From the NCBI GenBank assembly GCA_965207985.1, contig CBDBND010000034.1:248001-312000 (forward strand): a DNA stretch of 64,000 nt, in the 5' to 3' direction. The translations under genes were made by a program, and so were the position numbers. The DNA is from CBDBND01 sp965207985. GTDB lineage: Bacteria; Pseudomonadota; Alphaproteobacteria; Rhodospirillales; Rhodospirillaceae. Positions 44,373 through 54,251 of the stretch are shown piece after piece; the first letter of the stretch is position 1; every line of letters starts with the position of its first letter. The notes under the pieces were generated by a model. It was given only the letters and a program-made list of their open reading frames with translations. It was not told where the DNA came from and ran no database searches.

Positions 44373-45677
44373 TCACCACCGCTGTTCGAACTTGTTGCGC
44401 AGCCAAACGGCAAGTCCGTTCATGAAAATGAGGAAAGCAAGCAATACCAGAACCGCTGCCGATGTGCGCTCGACAAAGGCTCGTTCGGGAGCATCGGCCC
44501 AGAGGTAGATTTGTACGGGCAAGACCGTTGCCGGATCCATGGGACCGCCCGGAATATCCACAATGAATGCGACCATGCCGATCATCAACAGCGGTGCGGA
44601 TTCTCCGAGCGCGCGCGCCATACCTATGATGGTGCCGGTGAGCATGCCGGGTACGGCCAGCGGAAACACGTGATGGGCAATCACCTGAAGTTTTGATGCA
44701 CCCAATCCCAAAGCGGCTTCGCGGATGGACGGGGGAACCGACATCAAGGCCGCGCGGCTGGCAATGATCACCGTGGGCAGAGTCATGAGGGACAGCACCA
44801 GGCCTCCGACCACAGGCGCTGACCTTGGCATACCAAAGAAGTTGAGAAACATGGCCAGGCCGAGGAGACCGAAGACGATGGACGGAACGGCGGCGAGATT
44901 GTTGATATTGACCTCGATGAGATCGGTCCATCTGTTCTTGGGTGCGAATTCCTCGAGATAGACCGCCGCAGCGACCCCGATGGGGAAGGACAATATCAGC
45001 GTGATCAGCAAGGTGTAGAACGAGCCGACAACGGCGCCCCATATACCTGCGGACTCGGGCTCCCGGCTATCACCTGCCGTGAACAGGGTCGTATTGAACT
45101 TGGTCGATATTTGGCCGCGCTCATGAAGAGCGTCAAACCATTCGATCTGTTGGTCCGAAACGCGCCGGTCGTCTTCCGGCACGTCCCGGGAGATGTTTCC
45201 TTTGGCGAGCTGATCGAAGTCCGCCGATAAGGGAAAGGAAACATTTATGGTCGATCCGATCAGGCCGGGATTTTCGAGCACCAGATCGCGGACAACGTAG
45301 GGCGCACTGGAACTGGCGATGCGATAGAGGTTGCGCTGGTTTCGCCGTCCGCTCACATCCGGGAACGATTGCCGCAAGGCTTGCCTAATGAGCGTTTGAT
45401 AATTTGCTGTCGAGAGAACGGCGGGATCACGCCTGCCGTCGGGGTCGATGGTCTGCTCGTCCAGCGTGACGTCGAGCGTCATGTAGGTCTGCACAAAAGC
45501 CGGAAAGGCTCGGCCGCCAATAGTGATAAACAAAAGGGCAAGCATGGCTAATGCGGCAGCAATGGCGGCAATGCCGTACACTTTGAAAATGAATTCGGCC
45601 CGATGACGCCGTTTCAATCCCGCATTGACAATCTCGGTGGTGCGGTGAGCCCGTTTATCGGGAGTGACTTCAACCAT
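44373..45677 (-). CDS. pstA: Phosphate ABC transporter permease PstA
   Basis: 434 residues, longer than enterobacterial PstA (~300) because of an N-terminal helix plus a ~180-residue periplasmic insertion (DUF3333-like) between the first and second helices, as common in alphaproteobacteria. The permease core carries AAVPSIVFGLLGLAMF and the EAA-like loop REAALGLGASKLQVIAHHVFPLAVPGM. It is preceded by pstC (11 nt) and followed by pstB (2 nt). Confidence 0.95.
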   Translation of the reverse strand: MVEVTPDKRAHRTTEIVNAGLKRRHRAEFIFKVYGIAAIAAALAMLALLFITIGGRAFPAFVQTYMTLDVTLDEQTIDPDGRRDPAVLSTANYQTLIRQALRQSFPDVSGRRNQRNLYRIASSSAPYVVRDLVLENPGLIGSTINVSFPLSADFDQLAKGNISRDVPEDDRRVSDQQIEWFDALHERGQISTKFNTTLFTAGDSREPESAGIWGAVVGSFYTLLITLILSFPIGVAAAVYLEEFAPKNRWTDLIEVNINNLAAVPSIVFGLLGLAMFLNFFGMPRSAPVVGGLVLSLMTLPTVIIASRAALMSVPPSIREAALGLGASKLQVIAHHVFPLAVPGMLTGTIIGMARALGESAPLLMIGMVAFIVDIPGGPMDPATVLPVQIYLWADAPERAFVERTSAAVLVLLAFLIFMNGLAVWLRNKFEQRW

Positions 45678-45688
45678 GATGGTTTCCG

Positions 45689-47068
45689 TTATTCATATTG
45701 TTCCCGATATTTGCGGACCACGTGAAGCGCGATGACGTTGATCACAAGAGTGACGCAGAAAAGGACCAGACCAAGGGCAAAAGCAGCCAAGGTTTTTGCA
45801 CTGTCAAATTCCTGGTCACCAACCAGCAAAGTGACGATCTGAACAGTCACCGTCGTCACCGCCTCCAATGGATTGGCGGTCAGATTGGCGGCCAAGCCGG
45901 CGGCCATCACAACGATCATGGTTTCGCCAATGGCCCGCGATATGGCGAGCAGAATGCCGCCGACAATTCCGGGCAGCGCAGCTGGAAAAACAACACGTTT
46001 GATGGTTTCGGACTTAGTTGCACCCAATCCGTATGACCCTTCCCGTAGAGATTGGGGGACGGCGGTTATGACGTCATCGGCCAGGGATGAGGCGAAAGGA
46101 ATGATCATGATTCCCATGACCAAACCTGCGGCAAGTGCGCTCTCGGACGCCACATCAAGTCCGGCGGACTCTCCGAACCTGCGGATAAAAGGCGCGACGG
46201 TCAGTGCGGCAAAGAACCCGTACACGACGGTAGGAATTCCGGCCAAAATCTCGAGCAGTGGTTTGATCACTGCCCGGACCTTCTGGTTGGCGTATTCGGC
46301 CATGTAAATAGCGGCATAAAGGCCGATGGGCGTCGCCACACACATGGCAATAAAGGCAATCAAGAGCGTACCGGCAAACAAAGGCACGGCGCCGAAGGAA
46401 CCGGATGAGCCGATTTGGTCCTCCCGCAATGCCGTTTGCGGAGACCACTCAAGACCGAACAGGAACTCCGTAACGGGAACCTTGCCGAAAAACCGGATGG
46501 TTTCGAACAACAGGGACAGGATGATGCCCACCGTCGTCAGAATGGCGATGAGGGAACACAGAACCAGAAGGACGGTAATGATCCGCTCCACCTGATTGCG
46601 TGCACGGAACGACGGTGAAATTTTCGTCCGGGCAAACGCCAACAGCCCGACGGAACAGGCCAGCGCGCATCCGGCCATGGCCAAAGTGCTAATGCTTTGA
46701 AGAGACCGCAACCGGTCCGCCGCTTCAATGACTTGCGGATCGGACCTGGAAGAGATGTTGCCAGTTGCCAGGTTACGGATGTCGGTCAGCAACAGACTTC
46801 TCTCTGCTACACTCATCCCTTGGGTAAACGTATCCAGTTCACTGAGAATCAAAGACGTGATCAACGCATTGTCAAAGGCGGCCCAAAGAACGACCAAGGT
46901 CAACGTCGGCAAACCGCACCACAGGGCAACGTAGCCACCGTAGTAGTTGGGCAAGGAATGAAGGGTATGCCTTTGTCCGTTCGCGGCCTGGAGAGATTTC
47001 AGCCGTCCTGAGTAAAACCCATAAGACGCCATCAGCAAGATGACCATCACGATAACGGGTATACTCAT
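45689..47068 (-). CDS. pstC: Phosphate ABC transporter permease PstC
   Basis: 459 residues with an extended N-terminal region of about two helices and a soluble segment before the canonical permease. Core motifs are LAGIPTVVYGFFAALTVAPF and REGSYGLGATKSETIKRVVFPAALPGI (EAA loop), and SRAIGETMIVVMAAG. It forms the phosphate channel with PstA. It is separated from pstS by 123 nt holding a strong hairpin. Confidence 0.95.
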   Translation of the reverse strand: MSIPVIVMVILLMASYGFYSGRLKSLQAANGQRHTLHSLPNYYGGYVALWCGLPTLTLVVLWAAFDNALITSLILSELDTFTQGMSVAERSLLLTDIRNLATGNISSRSDPQVIEAADRLRSLQSISTLAMAGCALACSVGLLAFARTKISPSFRARNQVERIITVLLVLCSLIAILTTVGIILSLLFETIRFFGKVPVTEFLFGLEWSPQTALREDQIGSSGSFGAVPLFAGTLLIAFIAMCVATPIGLYAAIYMAEYANQKVRAVIKPLLEILAGIPTVVYGFFAALTVAPFIRRFGESAGLDVASESALAAGLVMGIMIIPFASSLADDVITAVPQSLREGSYGLGATKSETIKRVVFPAALPGIVGGILLAISRAIGETMIVVMAAGLAANLTANPLEAVTTVTVQIVTLLVGDQEFDSAKTLAAFALGLVLFCVTLVINVIALHVVRKYREQYE

Positions 47069-47106
47069 TTCAACTGGTGTCCCAACAAACTTCGTTCAAT
47101 TTTGAA

Positions 47107-47145
47107 ACACGGAGACAGACTGGTGTGAACCAGTCTGCCCTCCAC
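47107..47145 (-). promoter_or_regulatory. Hairpin between pstS and pstC
   Basis: CAGACTGG (47116-47123) and CCAGTCTG (47130-47137) form a perfect 8-bp stem with a 6-nt loop, extended by GGAG/CTCC further out. There is no T-run after it on the minus strand. It may stabilise pstS mRNA or partly terminate, which would fit the higher PstS requirement. Confidence 0.65.
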
Positions 47146-47191
47146 GTTCTTTTTGTTGGTTCAAGGCCATGCAAAACGACCTTGACCAAAA

Positions 47192-48205
47192 TTACATGGT
47201 CAGGTTCGTCAACCGCGTTGTCTGTTCCCGAACCTTGTTGCGTTCGTCATCGGGCAAGGGAATCAAACCTTTGTCCAAAAGGTATCCGTCCATACCCAAG
47301 GCATTGTCGCTGGTGAACTCTGCGAGATAGGACTCGATACCCGGAATGACGCCCACATGCGCTTTCTTCACATAGAAGTAGAGAGAGCGGGAAACCGGGT
47401 AGATGCCATCGGCGATGTTTTCAAAGGTCGGTTCAACGCCGGAGATCAAGGAGCCGCGCACCTTATCCGCATTCTGATCGAGGAAACTGAATCCAAAGAT
47501 GCCGTAGGCGGCCGGATTGGCTTCCAGTTTCTGAACGATCAAGTTGTCGTTCTCGCCCGCTTCAACGAAACGGCCGTCTTCGCGCATGAGATGGCAGGCT
47601 TTTCCGTCCAAACCCAGTTCGGCAGCCCCTGCCACGTCTTCGCAGCCGGCTTCCATGGCGAGTTCGACAAAGGCGTCACGTGTGCCCGACGTGGGCGGCG
47701 GTCCCAGCACTTCGATTTCAGCGTTTGGCAAGGACGGATCAATGTCGCTCCACTTGGCGTAAGGATTGGCGACCAGTTTACCGTCGACGGGGAGTTCCTT
47801 AGCCAAAGCAAGGAAAAGCTGTTTGAGAGATAGGTCAAGCGCCGGTCCGGATTTGGCATTGGCCAGAACAATGCCGTCAAAACCAATGCGAACCTCTGTG
47901 ATGTCCGTGACACCATTGCCGGCACAAAGTTCGATTTCAGACGTTTTAATCCGCCGCGAGGCGTTGGTGATGTCGGGGGTGTTGGTGCCGACGCCGTCGC
48001 AGAACAGTTTAAGCCCGCCCCCAGAGCCGGTGCTCTCGACAATGGGCGTGGGATAACTTGTCGTGCGGCCGAACCGTTCGGCCACGGAGGTTGAAATAGG
48101 GAATACGGTGGAAGAACCGACAATGCGAATTTGATCGCGCGCTTCGGCAACGCCAGCCATGCCCATGCTTGTGAACAAAGCTACAGCGAGAAGTTTTGTT
48201 TTCAC
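47192..48205 (-). CDS. pstS: Phosphate-binding periplasmic protein PstS
   Basis: 337 residues with a signal peptide (LLAVALFTSMGMAGVAEA). The phosphate-site motifs are IVGSSTVFPI, ESTGSGGGLK and SGTRDAF (written TSGTRDAFVEL). It binds inorganic phosphate and delivers it to PstCAB. It is the first gene of pstSCAB-phoB and is preceded by an array of Pho-box half-sites. Confidence 0.96.
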   Translation of the reverse strand: MKTKLLAVALFTSMGMAGVAEARDQIRIVGSSTVFPISTSVAERFGRTTSYPTPIVESTGSGGGLKLFCDGVGTNTPDITNASRRIKTSEIELCAGNGVTDITEVRIGFDGIVLANAKSGPALDLSLKQLFLALAKELPVDGKLVANPYAKWSDIDPSLPNAEIEVLGPPPTSGTRDAFVELAMEAGCEDVAGAAELGLDGKACHLMREDGRFVEAGENDNLIVQKLEANPAAYGIFGFSFLDQNADKVRGSLISGVEPTFENIADGIYPVSRSLYFYVKKAHVGVIPGIESYLAEFTSDNALGMDGYLLDKGLIPLPDDERNKVREQTTRLTNLTM

Positions 48206-48292
48206 GTCTTACTCCGAGTCAATTTCGATGGTGTTTTCACCACAGAGATTTGCCATTCAGGCTTATTAGCCAGGACACAGTATCGACGCTCG

Positions 48293-48331
48293 GTGACACG
48301 ATTGTGACACTTTTATTAAACAAATGTGACA
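48293..48331 (-). promoter_or_regulatory. Pho-box array upstream of pstS
   Basis: On the minus strand TGTCAC occurs three times; on the plus strand GTGACA starts at 48293, 48304 and 48326, that is with spacings of 11 and 22 bp. The 11-bp phasing of TGTCA repeats is the known PhoB recognition pattern. The array lies ~90-125 nt upstream of the pstS start. Confidence 0.85.
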
Positions 48332-48422
48332 GTGGCAACGGGCCGTTTTGACGATCCATAGGCAGCCCCACCATCAGCACTAAGTCATTGTATTTAAAAG
48401 AGGAGATACCGCCCTAGAGGAA

Positions 48423-49064
48423 TTATCCCCTGAGCGCGGCAATGGCTTCCCCATAGGATTTCGAGCCAAAAACCGCACTTCCGGCGACCAGAACATCGGC
48501 GCCCGCAGAGACACATTGTTTGGCCGTTTCCGGGTTGATTCCCCCGTCCACTTCGAGCTCGGTCGGGGCATCACCGATCATGCTTTTAATGCGGCTGATT
48601 TTCTCCAGCTGAGAGGATATGAAACTCTGGCCGCCGAACCCCGGATTTACCGTCATCACCAAAATGAGGTCCACCTTGTCGAGGACGAAGGAGATGCTGT
48701 CCGCGGGCGTCGCCGGATTCAACGACACCCCTGCTCTGGCGCCGAGACTGCGAATGGTCTGCAACGAACGGTCCAGATGATTCCCCACTTCCGCGTGCAC
48801 GGTAATGATGTCGGCGCCGGCCTTGGCGAAACTTTCCAAGTAAGGGTCGGCGGGATCGATCATGAGGTGCACGTCGAACGGCTTCTGGGTATGAGGCCGG
48901 AGTGCCTTCACCACATCGGGGCCGATGGTGATGTTGGGTACGAAGTGGCCGTCCATCACGTCCACATGGATGTAATCGGCGCCAGCTTCGTCTACGGCAC
49001 GGACTTCTTCTCCGAGACGGGCAAAGTCGGCGGAAAGAATGGAAGGCGCAATTTTGACGGACAT
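48423..49064 (-). CDS. rpe: Ribulose-phosphate 3-epimerase
   Basis: 213 residues. IAPSILSADFARLGEE at the start, the catalytic region HVDVMDGHFVPNITIGP, MTVNPGFGGQ and the second Asp in ELEVDGGIN are standard for Rpe, which interconverts ribulose-5-P and xylulose-5-P. It follows tkt by 3 nt, so the two pentose-phosphate enzymes are co-transcribed. Confidence 0.96.
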   Translation of the reverse strand: MSVKIAPSILSADFARLGEEVRAVDEAGADYIHVDVMDGHFVPNITIGPDVVKALRPHTQKPFDVHLMIDPADPYLESFAKAGADIITVHAEVGNHLDRSLQTIRSLGARAGVSLNPATPADSISFVLDKVDLILVMTVNPGFGGQSFISSQLEKISRIKSMIGDAPTELEVDGGINPETAKQCVSAGADVLVAGSAVFGSKSYGEAIAALRG

Positions 49065-49067
49065 GAC

Positions 49068-51065
49068 TTAGGTGTTCTGCAAACTGGATTTGACTGCGTC
49101 GACAACCGCTTCGGCGGTAATGCCAAAGTGAGTGAACAGGTCACCGGCGGGTGCGGACGCACCAAACGACGTCATGCCAATGACGGCGCCGTCGGAGCCG
49201 ACGTAACGCTCCCAGCCAAACGTGGCCGCCGCTTCAATGGCGATGCGCGGGCCTTGGCCCAACACGGAGTCCCGATAGCCGGCGTCCTGTTCGTCGAACA
49301 ACTCCCAGCACGGCAGCGAAACCACGGCAACGTGAATACCGTCTGATTTCAATGCGGCTTGGGCGTCCAGCGCCAAGGAAACTTCCGATCCGGTTGCCAT
49401 GACCGTGGCCTGACGGTCACCGTCGCAATCGGACACAACATATCCGCCCCGGGCACACAGGTTTTCTTCACTGAAGGTTTGCCGCGCCGCCGGTAAGCCT
49501 TGCCGCGTTAGCGCCAGGATGGTCGGCCGGCTGGTTTGCGCCACCGCCAGTTCCCAGCATTCGGCCGTTTCGGTCAAGTCGGCCGGGCGCATGACCAGCA
49601 CATTGGGCATCGCCCGGAGACTGGCCAGATGTTCGATGGGCTGATGGGTGGGTCCGTCTTCGCCAAGACCGATGGAGTCATGGGTCATGACATAGATGAC
49701 CCGCTGACCCATAAGGGCGGAAAGACGCACCGCCGGACGGCAGTAGTCGGTGAAGACGAGGAACGTTCCGCCATAGGGAATAAACCCGCCGTGCAAAGCG
49801 ATGCCGTTCATGGCAGCAGCCATGCCGTGTTCCCGAACGCCGTAGTAAATGTAGTTGCCGGAAAAATCGCCGGCGGTGACGGGTTTCATTTGCCCTACTT
49901 TGGTGTTGTTGGATCCGGTCAGGTCTGCGGACCCGCCAATGAGATCGGGAATAACGCCGGTTAAGGCCTTCAACACTTCTTCGGAGGCTTTGCGCGTCGC
50001 GACTTTTGGCAACTCGTCGGCGGCCTTTTGTTTCACCTGCGTGATTGCAGACTGCCATCCCTCCGGAAGGGTTACTGACAGTGCGCGTTCAAATTCTTTT
50101 TTTGTTTCAGCTGAAGCCTTGTTCAAAGCCGCTTGCCAGTCGTTCCGCGCCTTGGCGCCGCGCTGTCCTGCAGCACGCCAGGTGGCCAGAGTGGCCTCGG
50201 GCACTTCAAAGGGTGGCAGGGACCAGTTGAGCGCTTCCCGGGTTCCCGTGATTTCCTCTTCACCCAGCGGTGAGCCATGGGTTTTTGCCGTTCCCGCCAG
50301 AGTGGGCGCGCCGTAACCGATGGTCGTCCGGCAGGCGATAAGCGACGGCTTGTCAGACTTTTGTGCTTTTTGAATGGCCGCGGCAACCGCTTCCGGGTCG
50401 TGCCCGTCAATGGCTTGGGTCGACCAGCCGGAGGATTCAAAGCGCTCAAGCTGGTCGTCGGAGACGGAAAGATCTGTGGGTCCGTCAATGCTGATGTTGT
50501 TGTCGTCAAACAGCACAATCAATTTGTTCAGACGCAAATGACCGGCAAGGGATATGGCTTCATGGCTGATGCCTTCCATTAAGCATCCGTCGCCGGCAAT
50601 GACATAGGTGTGATGATCCACCAATTCGGACCCATACCGGGCCGCCATCATCTTTTCGGCGATGGCCATGCCGACGGCATTGGCGAGCCCCTGCCCCAGC
50701 GGTCCGGTGGTGGTTTCGGCGGCGGAGGCATGCCCATACTCGGGATGACCCGCGGTGATGCTGCCCAGCTGCCTGAAATTCTTAACCTGATCCAGGGTCA
50801 TATCGACATACCCGGTGAGGTACATGAGGCTGTAGAGCAGCATGGACCCGTGACCGGCGGAGAGTACGAAGCGGTCCCGATCGGGCCAACGTGGGTCAGA
50901 GGCGTCGTATTTCAGGAACCGGGTAAACAGTACCGTGGCCACGTCGGCCATCCCCATAGGCATGCCCGGATGCCCCGATTTCGCCTTCTGAACGGCATCG
51001 GCGGAGAGAAACCGTATGGCATTTGCCATTTCGGCGTGGGTCACGGGGGGTGAAGAATCGTTCAT
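49068..51065 (-). CDS. tkt: Transketolase
   Basis: 665 residues, full length. The thiamine-diphosphate motif GDGCLMEG...NNI is near residues 155-185; SGHPGMPMGMADVA near residue 35, the catalytic EHGM and the TDYCRPA segment are conserved. It transfers two-carbon units between sugar phosphates. It forms an operon with rpe. Confidence 0.97.
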   Translation of the reverse strand: MNDSSPPVTHAEMANAIRFLSADAVQKAKSGHPGMPMGMADVATVLFTRFLKYDASDPRWPDRDRFVLSAGHGSMLLYSLMYLTGYVDMTLDQVKNFRQLGSITAGHPEYGHASAAETTTGPLGQGLANAVGMAIAEKMMAARYGSELVDHHTYVIAGDGCLMEGISHEAISLAGHLRLNKLIVLFDDNNISIDGPTDLSVSDDQLERFESSGWSTQAIDGHDPEAVAAAIQKAQKSDKPSLIACRTTIGYGAPTLAGTAKTHGSPLGEEEITGTREALNWSLPPFEVPEATLATWRAAGQRGAKARNDWQAALNKASAETKKEFERALSVTLPEGWQSAITQVKQKAADELPKVATRKASEEVLKALTGVIPDLIGGSADLTGSNNTKVGQMKPVTAGDFSGNYIYYGVREHGMAAAMNGIALHGGFIPYGGTFLVFTDYCRPAVRLSALMGQRVIYVMTHDSIGLGEDGPTHQPIEHLASLRAMPNVLVMRPADLTETAECWELAVAQTSRPTILALTRQGLPAARQTFSEENLCARGGYVVSDCDGDRQATVMATGSEVSLALDAQAALKSDGIHVAVVSLPCWELFDEQDAGYRDSVLGQGPRIAIEAAATFGWERYVGSDGAVIGMTSFGASAPAGDLFTHFGITAEAVVDAVKSSLQNT

Positions 51066-52244
51066 GAAAAACCGGGACGGGTAAGGGCCTAGGGCGCAAA
51101 TTCAGTGCCCCGGGTTTTCGCCGACCGGGACTGGGATTGCAAGGCCTTAACGTAGGAAATTAACGGGCGTCCCGCTCCGGCACACCATCGATTTCCAATC
51201 CTTCCCGGTAGAACTGATAGTTGGCCTTGCCCTGAGACTTGGCATGGAACATAGCAACGTCGGCGTTGTGCAGCAGCTGTTTGTCGTCGTCCGCCTGATC
51301 GGGATAGATGGAAATCCCGATGGATGCTGAAATGCGCCCTTCTTCGCCGCTGAGATCAAAAGGCTCGGTCAAGGATTCGAGAATGCGGTCCGCGACCACG
51401 ATGGTGCTTTCGATGTTTTCTATGAGTGGCATGATGACGGTGAATTCGTCACCGCCGAGACGGGCGACCGTATCCGATTCACGAACACAATGGCCAAGAC
51501 GCTCTGCCGTCTGTTTGAGTAATTCATCGCCCGCATCATGGCCGAGGGTGTCGTTGACTGCTTTAAAGCCGTCAAGGTCGATGAACATCAAACCGATATT
51601 GGTACTGGTCCGCCGGCTTTCGATCACCAAACGGCTGAGACGGTCCATGAACAGAGCGCGATTGGGCAAACCAGTGAGCTGATCATAGTTCGCTTGATAG
51701 CGGATCTGTTCTTCATCGAGTTTGCGCTCGGTGATGTCATTAATGATGGCAGCGTATTGCTGAATCTCTCCGCCAGGATTGCGCACCAATGACAAGGCTT
51801 GCCGGGCGGCATATCTCTCACCGGTTTTGTTCTTGCACCATTGTTCCCATTCCACCTGGCCGGTCTTATGCAAATCGTCCATGGTGTCGCGATATATTTT
51901 TTCATCGAAAAACAGGACGGATTTGATGGGCTGACCCATTACATCCTGTTCCGAATACCCGGTGATGGCGGTAAAGGCGCGATTGACTTTGGTGACCCTT
52001 TCACCCGAATTGGCAACGAGAAGCCCTTCACTGGTGTGATCAAAAACAGTTGCGGCTAAACGGAGCTGGGCTTCCGTTTGCTTGCGTTCGGATATATCGC
52101 TCAGGGATAATACGTAGCCGTTGACCTTGCCCTTTTCGTAGATCGGGGCGACGTCATACTCGGCTTCGAAGGACACGCCATCGCCGCGGGCGAGCCGTGC
52201 TTCATGTTTGGCGTAATAGGGGCCTTTTGCGAGCAGATCCTTTA

Positions 52245-53175
52245 GAGCCTGACCGAAAAAGAATTGAGTGGAATCAGTCCCTTGTGATTCCCTTGTTGTG
52301 TTCGCCAGCAAGGAGGATAACAAGATGTGGACTGACGCCACTCGTGAGAAATATGAGCGCGAGGCGCACCGCTACGCAAGCGATCTGAGCGATACCGAAT
52401 GGTGCGTGATCGAACCCCATATGCCGCCCGCAAGGGCTCTGGGCCGCCCGCGCAAGACGGATATGCGGGAAGTGATGACCGCGATCCTGTACATGGCCCG
52501 CAGCGGCTGCCAGTGGCGCATGCTGCCCGGCGAGTTTCCGCCGCGCAGCTCGGTTCAGTACTATTTCTACAAGTGGCGCGACGACGGGACGTGGCAGGAG
52601 GTCAACCGGGCGCTTCTGGCGCGCACCCGCGAGGCCGAGGGGCGGGCCGCTGCCGCGACTGCCGGGGTGATCGACAGCCAGTCGGTGAAGACCACGGAAA
52701 GCGGAGATCCGCGCGGGTTTGACGCGGGTAAGAAGGTGATGGGCCGCAAGCGCCATATCGTGGTGGACACTGGCGGGCGGTTGCTCGGTGCCGTGGTCCA
52801 CGAGGCTGACATCCAGGATCGCGACGGTGCGCCGTCGCTGCTCGCCGAGGTGGGGGCGTGGTTTCCCGGGGTCGGCCATATCTTCGCCGACGGCGCTTAC
52901 GCCGGCCCTAAGCTGGCCGGGGCGCTGAAGAAGATCGGCGACTGGGCGCTGGAGATCGTCAGGCGCAACGACAAGGCGGACGGCTTCGTTGCGCTGCCGC
53001 GCCGTTGGGTGGTCGAACGCACCTTCGCATGGTTCGGGCGCAGCCGCCGCCTTGCGAAGGACTTCAAGGCGACCGTCGAGAGCGCCCTTGCCTGGCTCCT
53101 GATCGCCAGCATCCAAGTCTTCATCCGTAGACTAGCAAGGTTATGAAAATAAACGATTCTTTTCCGGCCAGACTC
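52245..53175 (+). mobile_element. IS5-family (IS1031-like) insertion sequence, 931 bp
   Basis: The inverted repeats are GAGCCTGACCGAAAAAGAAT (left) and GAGTCTGGCCGGAAAAGAAT (right, reverse complement), 17 of 20 identical. The 3-bp duplication TTA (52242-52244 and 53176-53178) is of the TNA type used by the IS1031 group. It contains one intact transposase. Two remnants of the same element lie at 9259-9345 and 42059-42188, both next to TNA. Confidence 0.94.
52325..53146 (+). CDS. IS1031-like transposase
   Basis: 273 residues from ATG 52325, 8-9 nt after AAGGAGG. DDE residues: Asp in VIDSQSVKTT, Asp in IFADGAYAG and Glu in RWVVERTFAWFGRSRRL. The N-terminal YASDLSDTEWCVIEPHMP and RKTDMREVMTAILYMARSGCQW are typical of the DUF4096/IS5 domain. 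It is intact in a single frame. Confidence 0.94.
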   Translation: MWTDATREKYEREAHRYASDLSDTEWCVIEPHMPPARALGRPRKTDMREVMTAILYMARSGCQWRMLPGEFPPRSSVQYYFYKWRDDGTWQEVNRALLARTREAEGRAAAATAGVIDSQSVKTTESGDPRGFDAGKKVMGRKRHIVVDTGGRLLGAVVHEADIQDRDGAPSLLAEVGAWFPGVGHIFADGAYAGPKLAGALKKIGDWALEIVRRNDKADGFVALPRRWVVERTFAWFGRSRRLAKDFKATVESALAWLLIASIQVFIRRLARL

Positions 53176-53819
53176 TTAGGGGCAAGGATGCGCCGGGATC
53201 AGCCGACCCGGTACCCAAAACAAAAGCACCATCAACGGACATGCCTTTCAGGGCATGGACGTCGCGATCCAATATTTCGGCCGCCGTCGGGTTGGCAAAC
53301 GTAACCCGTCCCTCTATGTCAATCCCGATGATTCCGTCACTCGCCGCTTCAAGAATTTGCCGCGTTTCATGAGACAACCGGCTTAACTCTGCCGTGCGTT
53401 CGCCGACTTCCTCTTCCAGTTTTTTAGCGTAGAGCTTTTGTTCGTCTTCGGCCGGATGCAGTACAACCAAGACCGTATCTTTATTTTTTTGGACCGTCGA
53501 TCTTGGCAGCCTTAACGTCAGCCGGCCAAACCCGACCGTCAATGCCTGCCACATCGAGACGCTGAGCGGTCTTATTGCGGGTTAACGAGGATAAGTTTTT
53601 TGACAGTTTTTTCTTCTCATCAGAAGCGACAAAGTCAGAAAGAGGTCTGCCAATGGGACTATCCTTACCCTGAAACCCCAAAAGAGAGAGGCCGGCCTGA
53701 TTTATTTCAGTGATGATGGTGTCCTGACAAAGACACAGGGCGTCGCCAATCAGCGCGGCAATGTCACTGACCGGCATTTTGTATTTGGATTTCGTTGCGA
53801 CCGTTTTACGTCCTGCCAT

Positions 53820-54251
53820 TCTAATGCCGATGCGGCACGGGAAAATTTCCCGGCACGAAACGCTGCATCTCTATCCCTCATTGGCGCACTTTTCGTGCGA
53901 GAAAAGTCTAACTTCCGTCCTGCTAAAAGCATAGATGCGCTGATGCCGCAAGGCCGCAACCAGCAATAATAACCGGTCCAACCCGCTTCTTGACCCCAAA
54001 GGTATGACGCTGTATATTTAGTTTCGAATCAAAACTAATATAGGGAGCCTATTCCTCCGATGGTCAATGCTGCAGCTCAGATCCCCTGTGAAAAGACTGC
54101 GATTACGATCGTATGCGCTGCAATAAGAGTGACGTGGCTTAATGACGGCGGCATGCGGATTTCTATGCGTACACCACGGAGATCAGAAGAGATTCTGTTA
54201 AGAAAGGATGGCCAGGACGGTGAACAAAGCGCGCTCATTGCGACAGTTTGC
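53820..54251. other. Intergenic region without a supported gene
   Basis: About 430 nt between the cyclase start and the msrQ stop. It contains an imperfect AT-rich palindrome near 54014-54042 (TTTAGTTT...AAAACTAA) followed by a short plus-strand frame (54060-54287) that runs into msrQ on the opposite strand; I do not consider that frame a gene. Confidence 0.5.

Larger units (their letters stand above)
51160..53819 (-). pseudogene. PAS-GGDEF diguanylate cyclase, broken by an IS and a frameshift
   Basis: Reading from 53819: a PAS-like domain (MPVSDIAALIGDALCLCQ), a coiled coil (KKLEEEVGERTAELSRL), a second PAS (ILEAASDGIIGIDIEG), then after the IS a third and fourth PAS (VFDHTSEGLLVANSGE) and the cyclase domain with RLGGDEF. 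Removing the IS plus one TTA gives 1726 nt, one more than a multiple of three; the extra base is in an A7 tract near 53487 (minus-strand CCAAAAAAATAAAG), where A6 would restore 574 residues. The protein would make c-di-GMP. Both lesions argue it is non-functional. Confidence 0.92.
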
